From the NCBI GenBank assembly GCA_963796565.1, contig CAWCMA010000005.1, positions 186,001 through 250,000 on the forward strand: a DNA stretch of 64,000 nucleotides, read 5' to 3'. Below are positions 11,032-19,678 of the stretch, piece after piece; the stretch's first letter is position 1, and the number at the start of each line of letters is the position of its first letter. Origin of the DNA: JAKAVN01 sp963796565 (GTDB taxonomy: Bacteria > Desulfobacterota > Binatia > Binatales > Binataceae). A program made the translations under genes and the position numbers. The notes beneath the pieces were generated by a model, which saw only the letters and a program-made list of their open reading frames with translations, did no database searches and was not told where the DNA came from.

Positions 11032-12149
11032 ATTTTAAGCGAGTCGACTATCTCGAGCAGCCCGGCGGAGTAGCCGCTCCACGGATGAGCCTCGGCGGCG
11101 GCGCGCACCATCTCCTCGGATTGATGCTTCGTTTGCAAGAGTGCCGTCAGGCGCTCGGCGATTTCAGCCGGATTGCCCGGGTCGCTCACGACGAACGGAC
11201 GCATCGCGGCCGGCAGCAGCTCGGCGACGCCCGATTGCGCGCTGGTCAGAACACCGACACCGCTCGCCATCGCTTCCATCACGACGTTGCCAAACGGCTC
11301 GAAGAACGAGGGCAGCGCGAACGCGTCGGCCGCGTGAAGAAGTTGCTCGATCTTGCCCACCGCGCCCAGGAACCGCACGCGCGAGCCGACTCCGAGCCGA
11401 TGAGCGAGGCGAACATAGCGGGGCGCGGCGCGATCGGCGCCGGCGACCAGCAGGTACGGACGCGATTCGATCGCGGGCCACGCCTCGAGCAGCGGCCCGA
11501 GCCCCTTGCGCGCGAAACCGTTGCCCGCGAACGCAACCACTGGAGCGTCAGTCTCGACCCCAAACATCCCCCGAGAGCGCGCACGCTCAGCGATGCCACA
11601 GGGATGGAAGCGTTCGAGATCGACACCGTTATACAGCGTCACGGCCTTATCCGCCTCGAGGTCGAACTCGTCGATTAGCTGCGTGCGCACCAGTTCCGAT
11701 ACTGCGATCGCCCGGCGCAGCGTGGGAGATTTGAAAGCGGAACGTTCGACTATGATTTGCGCGCGATGGTACGGCCGCAGGCGTATCGCAGCCGCTGCCC
11801 ATTCCCCGCGCCATCGCCGCGCCGCCCGCAGATACGCGCTATGCGCGCCGCCACCCGAGCGCAGCACGTCCGCGCCCACAGTTCTTGCAAAACTCAGCAC
11901 CAATTCGGCGCCATCGCGGCGCGCCTGCGCCGGCGCCTCCCAGGCAAAGCGCATCAGATGCAGCGGACGGCCCGGCCATCGCGAGCCCACCTGGACCACG
12001 CGCCATCGCTGGGATACTCCGCGCGCTTCGGCGGTATACACGGTTATGTCGTGTCCGGCTTCGGCGAGACATTCCGCGGTGACGATAAGGTCGCGCTCGG
12101 TGCCGCCGCCGGCCGGGTCGAAGCGCCGCGCGATTAGCGCTATTCGCAT
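11028..12149 (-). CDS. Family 4 glycosyltransferase, WaaG-like
   Basis: A 373-residue GT-B enzyme. The N-terminal domain opens with IALIARRFDPAGGGTERD, containing the acceptor-side glycine loop. The C-terminal domain holds the E-x7-E nucleotide-sugar motif EPFGNVVME (about residues 298-306), followed by ASG. The opening and the LSFARTVGADVLRSGGG segment resemble WaaG/RfaG, which adds the first hexose to the lipopolysaccharide inner core. That specific role is inference from similarity by eye. It converges with the GT2 gene with a 4-nt stop overlap. Confidence 0.85.
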   Translation of the reverse strand: MRIALIARRFDPAGGGTERDLIVTAECLAEAGHDITVYTAEARGVSQRWRVVQVGSRWPGRPLHLMRFAWEAPAQARRDGAELVLSFARTVGADVLRSGGGAHSAYLRAARRWRGEWAAAAIRLRPYHRAQIIVERSAFKSPTLRRAIAVSELVRTQLIDEFDLEADKAVTLYNGVDLERFHPCGIAERARSRGMFGVETDAPVVAFAGNGFARKGLGPLLEAWPAIESRPYLLVAGADRAAPRYVRLAHRLGVGSRVRFLGAVGKIEQLLHAADAFALPSFFEPFGNVVMEAMASGVGVLTSAQSGVAELLPAAMRPFVVSDPGNPAEIAERLTALLQTKHQSEEMVRAAAEAHPWSGYSAGLLEIVDSLKI

Positions 12150-12242
12150 GGCGCTCCTCTCCAGTCCGGCCGCCCTTCCAAGAGATGCCTGACGCGCAAC
12201 CTTGTGTTAGCGTTATCAGGCGGAATGGGAGGTGCGGAGGCG

Positions 12243-13607
12243 ATGATCGAGATCCAGTGCACAAGTTGTCAGACCCGCTACCGAATCGACGAACGGATTC
12301 TGCCTGAGGACACCCCGACGTTCAAATGCTCGCGTTGCGGGCACGTCTTCAGCGCCGAGCCGCGCCCGAAGCCGCCGCGCCGCTCCGCTGCCGCGGCGGA
12401 GGCCCCGCCGCCGCCAGCGGCCGCTGGCGCTGAGGCGCCCGCGGCCGTGCCGGCCGCGGAAAAACCGCCCTCGCCCCCGCAGCAGGAGGAGCCGCCGCCG
12501 CCCGCCGCCCCCGACGCAGCGATGGCTCCTCCCGCCGCGCAAGCGACGGCGTCGAAGCCGCGCCAGGTCGGCGCGGCCGGCCGGCGCGCGCAACCGCTCT
12601 CGGCGGCGCCCGCCGCCGAGCCGCAGGCGCCACCCGAAGAGCCCCCGCCGATTCGGCATGGCACCGACGAACTGCTCCAGCGCCGCTTCAGAGACATCCC
12701 CGCCGATGAAGCGGAGAAGCCGGGCGAAACCCTCGCATTCGATTTCAACGACGAACAACGAACACTCGAGCCGACTTCCCATCGTCAGGCCCAGAGCAAA
12801 GCCGCAAAGGACGCGTACGCAGAGGACAAATGGGAGGTCGGCGACACGGACGTTCCTCCACTACCGCCGCCCCCCCGCCGAAAGCACCGCATCCGCATCT
12901 CTGACATCGACGACGACCTGGGCGATCCGATCCCGGACCAGACGCTGGGCCGCGAAGTGGCGCAGGAGTTCGAGCGCATACGTCCCGAAGAAGTCAGCGC
13001 GCAAGCGCATAGTCTGGAAGCGGAACTGCGCGGCCGGTCGTATAAGCTTCACTCGGCCGGTTATTTTATCGGCCTGTTTGCGCTGGTGATCTTTGGCTTC
13101 GCAGTCGTGACGGTGGGAATACAGAGCGCGCCAATCGCTAGCGCCAGACTACTAAGCGCCCTGCCGGTTGTCGGCGCGGGCCTCGAGCCGCCGATTTCAG
13201 CCGCCCAGCGGGTGGCGCTGGGTCAAGTCCAGGCGCAATACGCAAAGCTCAAAGGCGACCAGACGGCGCTGGTAATCAGCGGGACGGTTGAGAACCTGAC
13301 TTCAGGGGCGCTCGGCGCGGTGCGGATCGAGGCGGCGCTGACTGCGTCCAACCCGCAACCGCTACGCAGCCAGGCGGTCTACTGCGGCAACAGCCTGTCG
13401 TCGAAGATGATCGGTGAGATGACGTCGCACGAGATCGAGTTTTTCGAGAAGCTGGATGCGCCCAAGAGCTTCACCCTCGCGCCGCAGGCGACCGCGCCGT
13501 TCGTGATCGTGTTCGTCGCTCCGCCCGCGGGTGCTGACCACTTCCAACTGCGAGTCGTACGCGCCGACCCTGCCGCGGCGCCTCCGCCGGCCACCGAGGG
13601 TGGCTAA
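12243..13607 (+). CDS. MJ0042-type zinc-ribbon membrane protein with DUF3426-like region
   Basis: About 454 residues. The N-terminus (IEIQCTSCQTRYRID and then FKCSRCGHVF) is a four-cysteine zinc ribbon of the MJ0042/zinc_ribbon_5 type. A Pro/Ala/Glu-rich disordered linker of about 110 residues follows, then an acidic region. A single membrane helix (FIGLFALVIFGFAVVTVGI, about residues 280-298) is followed by a C-terminal beta-rich domain like DUF3426. In known examples the ribbon is cytoplasmic and the C-terminal domain lies beyond the membrane. ATG at 12243 was chosen because it directly precedes the ribbon; an ATG at 12204 would add 13 residues. Function is unknown. Confidence 0.82.
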   Translation: MIEIQCTSCQTRYRIDERILPEDTPTFKCSRCGHVFSAEPRPKPPRRSAAAAEAPPPPAAAGAEAPAAVPAAEKPPSPPQQEEPPPPAAPDAAMAPPAAQATASKPRQVGAAGRRAQPLSAAPAAEPQAPPEEPPPIRHGTDELLQRRFRDIPADEAEKPGETLAFDFNDEQRTLEPTSHRQAQSKAAKDAYAEDKWEVGDTDVPPLPPPPRRKHRIRISDIDDDLGDPIPDQTLGREVAQEFERIRPEEVSAQAHSLEAELRGRSYKLHSAGYFIGLFALVIFGFAVVTVGIQSAPIASARLLSALPVVGAGLEPPISAAQRVALGQVQAQYAKLKGDQTALVISGTVENLTSGALGAVRIEAALTASNPQPLRSQAVYCGNSLSSKMIGEMTSHEIEFFEKLDAPKSFTLAPQATAPFVIVFVAPPAGADHFQLRVVRADPAAAPPPATEGG

Positions 13608-13611
13608 CGCG

Positions 13612-14001
13612 CTACTCTTTCTCCTTGGCGACCATCTCCTCGTACTCTTCGCCGTCCATCAGGTCCTCCAGTTCAGTGGGGTCGCTGATTCTAACCTTGA
13701 TCAGCCAGCCGTCGCCGTACGGGTCTTCGTTGATGACCTCCGGACTTTCCGGCAGGCCCTCGTTGACCTCGACCACGGTGCCGCTCACCGGTGCATAGAT
13801 GTCGGAGACGGCTTTAACGGACTCGACTACTCCGAAGGGATCGTCCTTGCTGATCTTTTCGCCGACTGCGGGCAGCTCGAGGTAAACGATCTCCCCAAGT
13901 TGGTCTTGCGCATGGTCAGTGATACCTATCGTCGCGACCGATTCTTCGGTCGCGACCCATTCATGTTCCTTCGAGTACTTGAGTCCCGGCGGAACTTCCA
14001 T
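13612..14001 (-). CDS. gcvH: Glycine cleavage system H protein
   Basis: A 129-residue lipoyl carrier that shuttles the aminomethyl group between the P, T and L proteins. The lipoylation lysine is in VESVKAVSD (Lys about residue 63) and the N-terminus (YSKEHEWV) is standard. The start at 14001 has an AGGGGG Shine-Dalgarno; the open frame continues upstream to 14145 but that part does not look like GcvH. The acidic C-terminus is usual. gcvT, gcvP and lipoate genes are not in the window, so it is a detached member of the system. It converges with the zinc-ribbon gene. Confidence 0.95.
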   Translation of the reverse strand: MEVPPGLKYSKEHEWVATEESVATIGITDHAQDQLGEIVYLELPAVGEKISKDDPFGVVESVKAVSDIYAPVSGTVVEVNEGLPESPEVINEDPYGDGWLIKVRISDPTELEDLMDGEEYEEMVAKEKE

Positions 14002-14129
14002 GTCCACCCCCTGAAACCCGCCTGCGGCGCGCCGGCGCCACAATGGGGCAGTGTGTGGCTCTCGCGTCCACGTGCTTTCATCACGCCCGGCGGAAATCCG
14101 CTTGTCAAGTTCCGGCGGGACGTCATTCG

Positions 14130-14189
14130 AAGTTTTATATTTCAAAGTTTCACGTGCCGAAGTTTCATGTTCTGAAGTTTTATGCCACG
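14130..14189. repeat. Four phased 15-bp tandem units between gcvH and ald
   Basis: AAGTTT recurs at 14130, 14145, 14160 and 14175, exactly 15 bases apart. The fuller unit is close to GAAGTTTCATGTTCT with variable second halves. The stretch is AT-rich against a GC-rich background and lies upstream of both divergent genes. It could be an array of regulator half-sites or a simple tandem repeat. Confidence 0.7.
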
Positions 14190-14258
14190 CGCCCGCGGTG
14201 CGAAGATGCGGCTAAGCGCCCCGTCCGCAAGCAACGCGGTTGAAAGGATTGGCTCAAC

Positions 14259-15365
14259 ATGATCGTTGGAGTACCCACCGAGATAAAACCTGACGAGCGC
14301 CGCGTCGCGCTGACGCCGGCCGGTGTCGCCGCCTTCCGCAGCCGCGGCCATCGCGTGCTGGTGCAAAGCGGCGCCGGCGCGGGCAGTGGTTTCGGCGACC
14401 GCGAGTATCGCGCCGCCGGCGCGCAGGTCGTGCGCTCAGCCGCCGCGGTATGGGAACGCTCGCGGATGGTGCTCAAGGTCAAGGAGCCGCAGCGCTCGGA
14501 ATTCAGCTTCCTGCGCAACGATTTGGTGCTCTTCACTTATCTCCACCTGGCCGCCGAACCGGCGCTCGCGCGCGAGCTCGTGCGCCGCGGCACGGCCGCG
14601 CTCGGCTACGAAACGGTGCAGCTCGAGGACCAGAGTCTGCCTCTGCTCGCGCCGATGAGCGAGGTGGCCGGACGGCTCGCGGTGCAGGTCGGCGGATGGT
14701 GCATGGAGGCGCAAAACGGTGGATGCGGCGTGCTGCTGAGCGGAGCCTCGGGCGTACGACCCGGCCGCGTTGCGGTGCTGGGCGGTGGAATCGCGGGCGC
14801 CAATGCGGCGCGGGTGGCCGCCGGAGTCGGTGCCGAAGTGACGATTCTGGACGTCAATCCGACCCGCCTGCGCTACCTTGGCGATTTGCTTGACGGGCGA
14901 GTGACAACCTTGATCTCGAACCGGGCGACGCTCGAGGAGGAGGTGTTGAACGCCGACCTGGTGATCGGGACGATACTGGTCGCCGGCGCGCGCACGCCGC
15001 GGCTGGTAACGCGTGCGATGGTTTCGCGGATGAAGCGCGGGGCGGCGCTGGTCGACCTGTCGATCGATCAGGGCGGATTGTCGGAGACCTCGCGTCCGAC
15101 CAGCCATCGCCGGCCGATCTACGTCGCCCAGGGCGTGGTGCATTATTGCGTGACCAACATGCCGGCGATCGTGCCGCACACTTCGACTTACGCGCTGACC
15201 AACGCGACGCTGACCTACGCGTTGGAACTCGCCGACCGCGGTGTGCTCGAAGCCGGCGCCCGCAACGCGGCGCTACGCAATGGGCTCAACACCTACGGAG
15301 GGCACATCGTTCATCCAGCGGTGGCCGCCGCACTGCGCATGAAACCGCGCTCGCCGTGGGATTAG
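14259..15365 (+). CDS. ald: Alanine dehydrogenase
   Basis: A 368-residue NAD-dependent enzyme interconverting L-alanine with pyruvate and ammonia. Visible are the opening VGVPTEIKPDERRVALTP, Lys of KVKEP and His of YLHLA (the pyruvate-binding/catalytic pair), the Rossmann glycine loop VLGGGIAG (about residues 169-176), and the SIDQGG block with the catalytic Asp. Length is normal. It is divergent from gcvH across a 257-bp gap holding a 15-bp tandem repeat, so glycine and alanine metabolism may share control there; this is a guess from position only. Confidence 0.96.
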   Translation: MIVGVPTEIKPDERRVALTPAGVAAFRSRGHRVLVQSGAGAGSGFGDREYRAAGAQVVRSAAAVWERSRMVLKVKEPQRSEFSFLRNDLVLFTYLHLAAEPALARELVRRGTAALGYETVQLEDQSLPLLAPMSEVAGRLAVQVGGWCMEAQNGGCGVLLSGASGVRPGRVAVLGGGIAGANAARVAAGVGAEVTILDVNPTRLRYLGDLLDGRVTTLISNRATLEEEVLNADLVIGTILVAGARTPRLVTRAMVSRMKRGAALVDLSIDQGGLSETSRPTSHRRPIYVAQGVVHYCVTNMPAIVPHTSTYALTNATLTYALELADRGVLEAGARNAALRNGLNTYGGHIVHPAVAAALRMKPRSPWD

Positions 15366-15645
15366 CGTGGTGCCTCTTAAATTCGTTGAATAGAACTCGC
15401 CGTCGGCCTCTATTGCCGCCCTCCGTCATCCTGAGAATTTGAGGACTACGCGCGGAGGACCGCGCGAGATCCTCCGCTTCGGCAGCCGCCACTCGGGATG
15501 ACAGAAACAGAGCCGCTTTCGTTGTCATCCTGAACGAAGGTTGCCGAAGTGAAGGATCGACGCGGAGCGATTTCTTGTGTCTATCGGCAGCCTCTCACGC
15601 TGCGGGAAAGGGGATACAGATTTCTTGCCGGGTCGTTGAAACTTC
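15366..15645. repeat. Non-coding gap with GTCATCC dispersed repeat (copy A)
   Basis: No gene is seen. From 15426 the gap holds GTCATCCTGAG, then an inverted CGGGATGACAG at 15494-15504, then TTGTCATCCTGAACGAAGG and CGAAGTGAAGGATCGACGC with GGAGCGATTT (to 15573). The part from 15496 to 15573 is nearly identical to 53951-54028. The opposed GTCATCC/GGATGAC ends can fold as hairpins, as in widespread palindromic intergenic repeats. Confidence 0.8.
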
Positions 15646-16413
15646 CTAATCGGCGTTCATCGTCGGCGGCATCCCCTGCGGCGATACCGGCAGAGTGTAA
15701 CCGAGCTTGGATTTGAGATCGTCGAGCGCTTCATCGACGCCGCGCTCGGCGAGGTCGTGCGCGCGCACCCAGCGTCCACGATTCGCCAGGAAGTTGCCCA
15801 CGTTGAAGATGTTCTGAGTCAGCGCCTCCTGCTGGCGGGCGTAACGCGCGGTCCACAGCACGACCCCGTTATGGACGTCGACCAGATGGAGAGCGAAAGC
15901 GACCGCGGCCGGACTCTTGGCCGCGTAGTCGCTGCCGACGCGTTCCTGGTAGCGGGTGACGGTGCCGTAAACCACGGCATCGGCCGAGACCTGGCGACCG
16001 AGCTTCATTGCGTTCTCCTGCATGTTGGCCAGCGTGGTCGGCGGCATCTGCTGCATCACGCCGCGTACGTCGGATTCGGGCACCACTTCCCAGCCCGAGA
16101 TCAGGGTTATGCGCCCCCAGACGTCGGCGGTGATCGATTCAGCCGCACCGTCCTCGATCGGCTCGCCGGTGGCGTTGGGATGGTCGATGATCGGCATCAC
16201 CGCGATGCGATGCACCTTGATGGTGCGGATGGAGCGCACGGAATGCAGCTCGAGCGACGGATCTCTTCCGACCACCGGCAGCGACTCGACCGTACCCGTC
16301 CATAGCTGGCTCGGCGAAAAACCGCTGCTGCTATTGCTGCTGCTACCGCATCCGGGCGCCATCAGCGCCAGGCCGAGCGCCATCGCATACACGGCCGGCA
16401 AGTGAATTCTCAC
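15646..16413 (-). CDS. Outer-membrane lipoprotein, CsgG/LpoB-like fold (tentative)
   Basis: A 255-residue lipoprotein. A hydrophobic leader ends in LMAPGC, a good lipobox, and a Ser-rich tether follows. The mature part (RIAVMPIID..., a helix, then VVPESDVRGVMQQMP, and DAVVYGTVTRYQERVG) has the alternating pattern of the TolB-N/CsgG fold seen in LpoB, CsgG and GNA1162-type proteins. In those families it acts at the outer membrane, for example activating penicillin-binding proteins. The exact family cannot be fixed by eye. GTG start overlaps the aspS stop (GTGA), so it is translationally coupled to aspS. Confidence 0.75.
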   Translation of the reverse strand: MRIHLPAVYAMALGLALMAPGCGSSSNSSSGFSPSQLWTGTVESLPVVGRDPSLELHSVRSIRTIKVHRIAVMPIIDHPNATGEPIEDGAAESITADVWGRITLISGWEVVPESDVRGVMQQMPPTTLANMQENAMKLGRQVSADAVVYGTVTRYQERVGSDYAAKSPAAVAFALHLVDVHNGVVLWTARYARQQEALTQNIFNVGNFLANRGRWVRAHDLAERGVDEALDDLKSKLGYTLPVSPQGMPPTMNAD

Positions 16414-18200
16414 GATGTCACCTTGATTGAGAGTTCGCGCAGCTGCCGCGCGTCGACCTCAGAGGGCGCACCGCTCATGGGATCGACCGCCTTCTGCGTC
16501 TTGGGAAACGCCATTACGTCGCGCAACGAATCGGTCCCGCACAGCAGCATCGAGATTCGCTCGACTCCGAACGCGATTCCGCCATGCGGCGGCGCGCCGT
16601 AACCGAGCGCCTCGATTAGAAAGCCGAACTTGCGCATCGCCTCGTCGCGCGGAAAGCCGAGCTGCTCGAAAACCTTGAGCTGGAGCTCGGGATTGTGGAT
16701 ACGAATCGAACCGCCGCCCAATTCCTCGCCGTTGAGCACCATGTCGTAGGCAAGCGCCCGCGCCTTGAGCGGGGCCGAGTCCAGCAAGCCGAGGTCGTCG
16801 GGATGCGGTGCGGTGAACGGATGGTTGACCGCGACCATCCGCTTCTCCTCTTCGTTGTACTCGAGCAGCGGGAATTCCACCACCCAGAGGAATTTCAGCT
16901 CGCCCGTCTCGCGCAGCTTGAACTTACCGCCGAGCTGGAGGCGCAAATCGCCCAGGATCGGACGCACCCGCGCGGCCGCCCCGGCCACCATCAGCAACGT
17001 GTCGCCCGCCGCAAGGCCGGCCGCCTCGGCAGCGCGCGTCCGCTCGGCGTCGCCCAGATGGCGCGCGATCGGCCCTTGCCATCCGTCACTTGCGACCTTG
17101 GCGTAGGCGAGGCCGAGCCCGTAGCGCGCGCGCACGCCTTCGATCATCTCGTCGAGTTCGCGGCGGCGCAACTGGTATGCCGCGGGAAGCACGATTCCGT
17201 AAATACTCTCGCCGCGTCCGAGCACTTCGGCGAAAATTTTGAACTGCGTGCCGGCGAACGCGGCGCTCAGGTTCTTGAGCTCCATCGCGAAACGCAGGTC
17301 GGGCTTGTCGACGCCGAAACGCTCCATCGCCTCGGCGTACGGCAGGCGCAAAAACGGCGGCTTGAGCTCGATCCCGAGCACGCGGCGGTAGATCTCCGCC
17401 ATCATGCCTTCGCCCGTCGCCACCACGTCGTCGACGCGCGGACAGGTCATCTCGATATCGATCTGGCTGAACTCGGGCTGGCGGTTGGCGCGCAGGTCCT
17501 CGTCTCGAAAACATCGCGCGATCTGATAGTAGCGGTCAAAGCCGCTCACCATCAGAAGTTGCTTCAAAAGCTGCGGCGATTGCGGCAGCGCGTAAAAGCG
17601 GCCCGGATTGACGCGGCTCGGCACCAGGTAATCGCGCGCGCCCTCGGGCGTGGCGCGCCACAGAATCGGAGTTTCGATTTCGACGAAGCCGTTGCCGTCG
17701 AGAAACGAGCGCGTCGCCTGCACCGCCAGCGCGCGCCGGCGCAGATTACGCTGCATCGCGGACCGGCGCAGATCGATATAGCGATAGCGCAGGCGCACGT
17801 CCTCGGCAGTGGTGTCGGCATCGACCGGAAACGGCGGCGGCTGCGAGCTGTTGAGGATATGCGCCTCGGTCACCGCGATTTCCACTGCGCCGGTCGGCAG
17901 ATCCGCATTGACCGTGCCCTCGGAGCGCATCACCACTTTGCCGCGCGCGGCCAGGTAGTACTCCGAGCGGGCGCGCCCGGCGACCTCGTGCGCCGCCGGC
18001 GCCTGCGTGGGATTGAAAACCAACTGGAGCAGGCCCTCGCGGTCGCGCAGATCGATAAAGATGAGCCCGCCGTGGTCGCGGCGCGAAGCGACCCATCCCC
18101 ACAGCGCGACTTCGCGCCCGGCGTCGGCGGCGCGCAGCGCGCCGCAATAGTCCGTGCGCGGCCAGGGCGGCAGCGGCGAGTATTCGTGTGGAGCGGCCAT
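16410..18200 (-). CDS. aspS: Aspartyl-tRNA synthetase, probably non-discriminating
   Basis: A class II synthetase of about 596 residues with the bacterial GAD insertion. The N-terminal OB fold binds the anticodon. Motif 2 appears around FRDEDLRANRQPEFSQ and motif 3 as GGIAFGVERI. The OB-fold stretch GWVASRRDHGG carries His where discriminating enzymes usually have Leu; in studied bacteria this His goes with charging of both tRNA-Asp and tRNA-Asn, which then needs GatCAB. That reading is inference. Start at 18200 (MAAPHEY) was chosen because the upstream open part overlaps hisS and looks spurious. It forms an operon hisS-aspS-lipoprotein. Confidence 0.95.
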   Translation of the reverse strand: MAAPHEYSPLPPWPRTDYCGALRAADAGREVALWGWVASRRDHGGLIFIDLRDREGLLQLVFNPTQAPAAHEVAGRARSEYYLAARGKVVMRSEGTVNADLPTGAVEIAVTEAHILNSSQPPPFPVDADTTAEDVRLRYRYIDLRRSAMQRNLRRRALAVQATRSFLDGNGFVEIETPILWRATPEGARDYLVPSRVNPGRFYALPQSPQLLKQLLMVSGFDRYYQIARCFRDEDLRANRQPEFSQIDIEMTCPRVDDVVATGEGMMAEIYRRVLGIELKPPFLRLPYAEAMERFGVDKPDLRFAMELKNLSAAFAGTQFKIFAEVLGRGESIYGIVLPAAYQLRRRELDEMIEGVRARYGLGLAYAKVASDGWQGPIARHLGDAERTRAAEAAGLAAGDTLLMVAGAAARVRPILGDLRLQLGGKFKLRETGELKFLWVVEFPLLEYNEEEKRMVAVNHPFTAPHPDDLGLLDSAPLKARALAYDMVLNGEELGGGSIRIHNPELQLKVFEQLGFPRDEAMRKFGFLIEALGYGAPPHGGIAFGVERISMLLCGTDSLRDVMAFPKTQKAVDPMSGAPSEVDARQLRELSIKVTS

Positions 18201-18238
18201 CAAATTACGTCGGTGGAAGAATACCTGCGCGCGTTGGG

Positions 18239-19507
18239 CTACGGAATAGCGGGCTCGGCGCAAAGGCGGCCGAGTTCGGCGACAATCTCGCGCTCTGCCA
18301 CTTCGCGCTGCGCGCTCTGTTTAAGATCGCGCAACATCACGACCTCCCGGCTCAGTTCCTGGTCGCCGATAATCACCGCGTAGCGCGCCCCTATCTTGTC
18401 GGCGCGCCGCAGCAGCGCCTTGAGGCCGCGGCCGGGCGAGAGCAGCTCGACGCGGAGTCCCGCCCTGCGCATCTCGGCCGCGAACTTCATTCCGCGGCGC
18501 ATCGCGGGCTCGCCCAACGCGGCCAGCGCCACGTCCGCGCGCGAGATGAATCGAGCCGCATCAAGCGCCAGCGCAAGGCGATCGATGCCGATCGCGAAGC
18601 CGGTCCCGGCGACCGCCGCGCCGCCCAGCGACTCGACCAGGCCGTCGTAGCGGCCGCCCGCCGCCACCGCGCTCTGCGCGCCGACCGCGGTCGAGATGAC
18701 CTCGAAGGTGGTGCGCGAGTAGTAATCCAACCCGCGCACCAAGCGCGGATTGACGATATGCGGCACGCCCGCGTCTGTAAGCAGCTCGCGCACGGTCGCA
18801 AAATGCGCGCGGCAGTTGTCGCACAGATAGTCCTGGCTCTTCGGTGCGGCCTCGGCCAGCTTGACGTCGATTTTACAATCGAGCAGACGCAGCGGATTGC
18901 GCTCGAGGCGCAGACGGCAATCCTCGCACAGCTCGGCCAGATGCGCGCGGCCGTATTCCAGCACCGCCTGGCGAAAAGCCGGTCGGCATTCGCCGTCGCC
19001 CAGCGAGTTGATCTCGAAGTTCAGCTCCAGCCCGAGTTCGCGCCGCAGTTCGTCGACCATCAGCATCAGCTCGGCGTCGGTGGCGGCGTCGGCGCGGCCG
19101 AAAATCTCGACCCCGAACTGATAAAATTCTCTGTAGCGCCCCTTCTGCGGACGCTCATATCGAAACATCGGGCCGCTGTAGAAGTATCGCTGTTCGGGCT
19201 CACTTCGGTCCAATCCAGCTTCGATATATGCACGCACCACGCCGGGCGTGCCTTCTGGTCGAAGAACTTGGTCATCGACCCCGAGACTCTCTTCCGATCG
19301 TTGCACTATGTACAGTTGTTTCTGAACTACGTCAGACGTTTCCCCGGTCGAGCGCGCGTAAAGGGTGAGGCGCTCAAGTACCGGAACGCGGATCTCGTTG
19401 ACGTTGTGGCGTTCAGCTATTGCACGTGCGTGCGCCTCAATTGCTGCCAGCGCTCGAACCTCGGCGCCGACCACATCGCGAAATCCTCTGAGCTTTGTTA
19501 GTTGCAC
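18239..19507 (-). CDS. hisS: Histidyl-tRNA synthetase
   Basis: A class II synthetase of about 422 residues. Motif 2 is FRYERPQKGRYREFYQ, the two histidine-binding loops are seen as LDYYSRTTFEV and AAGGRYDGLV, and a C-terminal anticodon domain ends the protein. I place the start at GTG 19507 (VQLTKLRGFRDV), which has AGGGA five bases upstream and matches the family opening; an open extension to 19561 is possible. The first 120 or so codons use rarer, AT-ending codons (CAA, ACA, AGA, ATA, GAA, CGA) than the rest, with the change near 19135. Confidence 0.95.
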   Translation of the reverse strand: MQLTKLRGFRDVVGAEVRALAAIEAHARAIAERHNVNEIRVPVLERLTLYARSTGETSDVVQKQLYIVQRSEESLGVDDQVLRPEGTPGVVRAYIEAGLDRSEPEQRYFYSGPMFRYERPQKGRYREFYQFGVEIFGRADAATDAELMLMVDELRRELGLELNFEINSLGDGECRPAFRQAVLEYGRAHLAELCEDCRLRLERNPLRLLDCKIDVKLAEAAPKSQDYLCDNCRAHFATVRELLTDAGVPHIVNPRLVRGLDYYSRTTFEVISTAVGAQSAVAAGGRYDGLVESLGGAAVAGTGFAIGIDRLALALDAARFISRADVALAALGEPAMRRGMKFAAEMRRAGLRVELLSPGRGLKALLRRADKIGARYAVIIGDQELSREVVMLRDLKQSAQREVAEREIVAELGRLCAEPAIP

Positions 19508-19593
19508 AATTTCCCTAGGCGGCAGTGCGCTAGATACCGTGCACTGGTCGCGAACGCTCAATCGTAAAATCTATCCGCGCGGGCGGACGAGAA

Positions 19594-19620
19594 AAAGGGC
19601 CGCCTCGCGGGCGGCCCTTT
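19594..19620 (-). terminator. Rho-independent terminator after the thiolase gene
   Basis: An 11-bp perfect stem (AAAGGGCCGCC with GGCGGCCCTTT) closes a five-base loop. On the minus strand it ends in CCCTTTTTC, a proper U-tract, about 60 bp after the thiolase stop. On the plus strand the run is only TTTATT. Confidence 0.8.
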
Positions 19621-19678
19621 ATTGTACCAGCGAAAATTCGCGGCCGCTTGAACGACGGCCGTGCCGGACGAATCAGAA

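Noticed and set aside
14002..14145. N-terminal extension of GcvH
   Set aside because: No family similarity; a strong Shine-Dalgarno sits before the ATG at 14001 and the extension runs into the tandem repeat.
14130..14189. CRISPR-like array
   Set aside because: Units of 15 bp without spacers of constant length and no cas genes; a simple tandem repeat fits better.
16695..18383. Open frame of 562 codons antisense to aspS
   Set aside because: Shadow of aspS; composition typical of antisense frames at this GC content.
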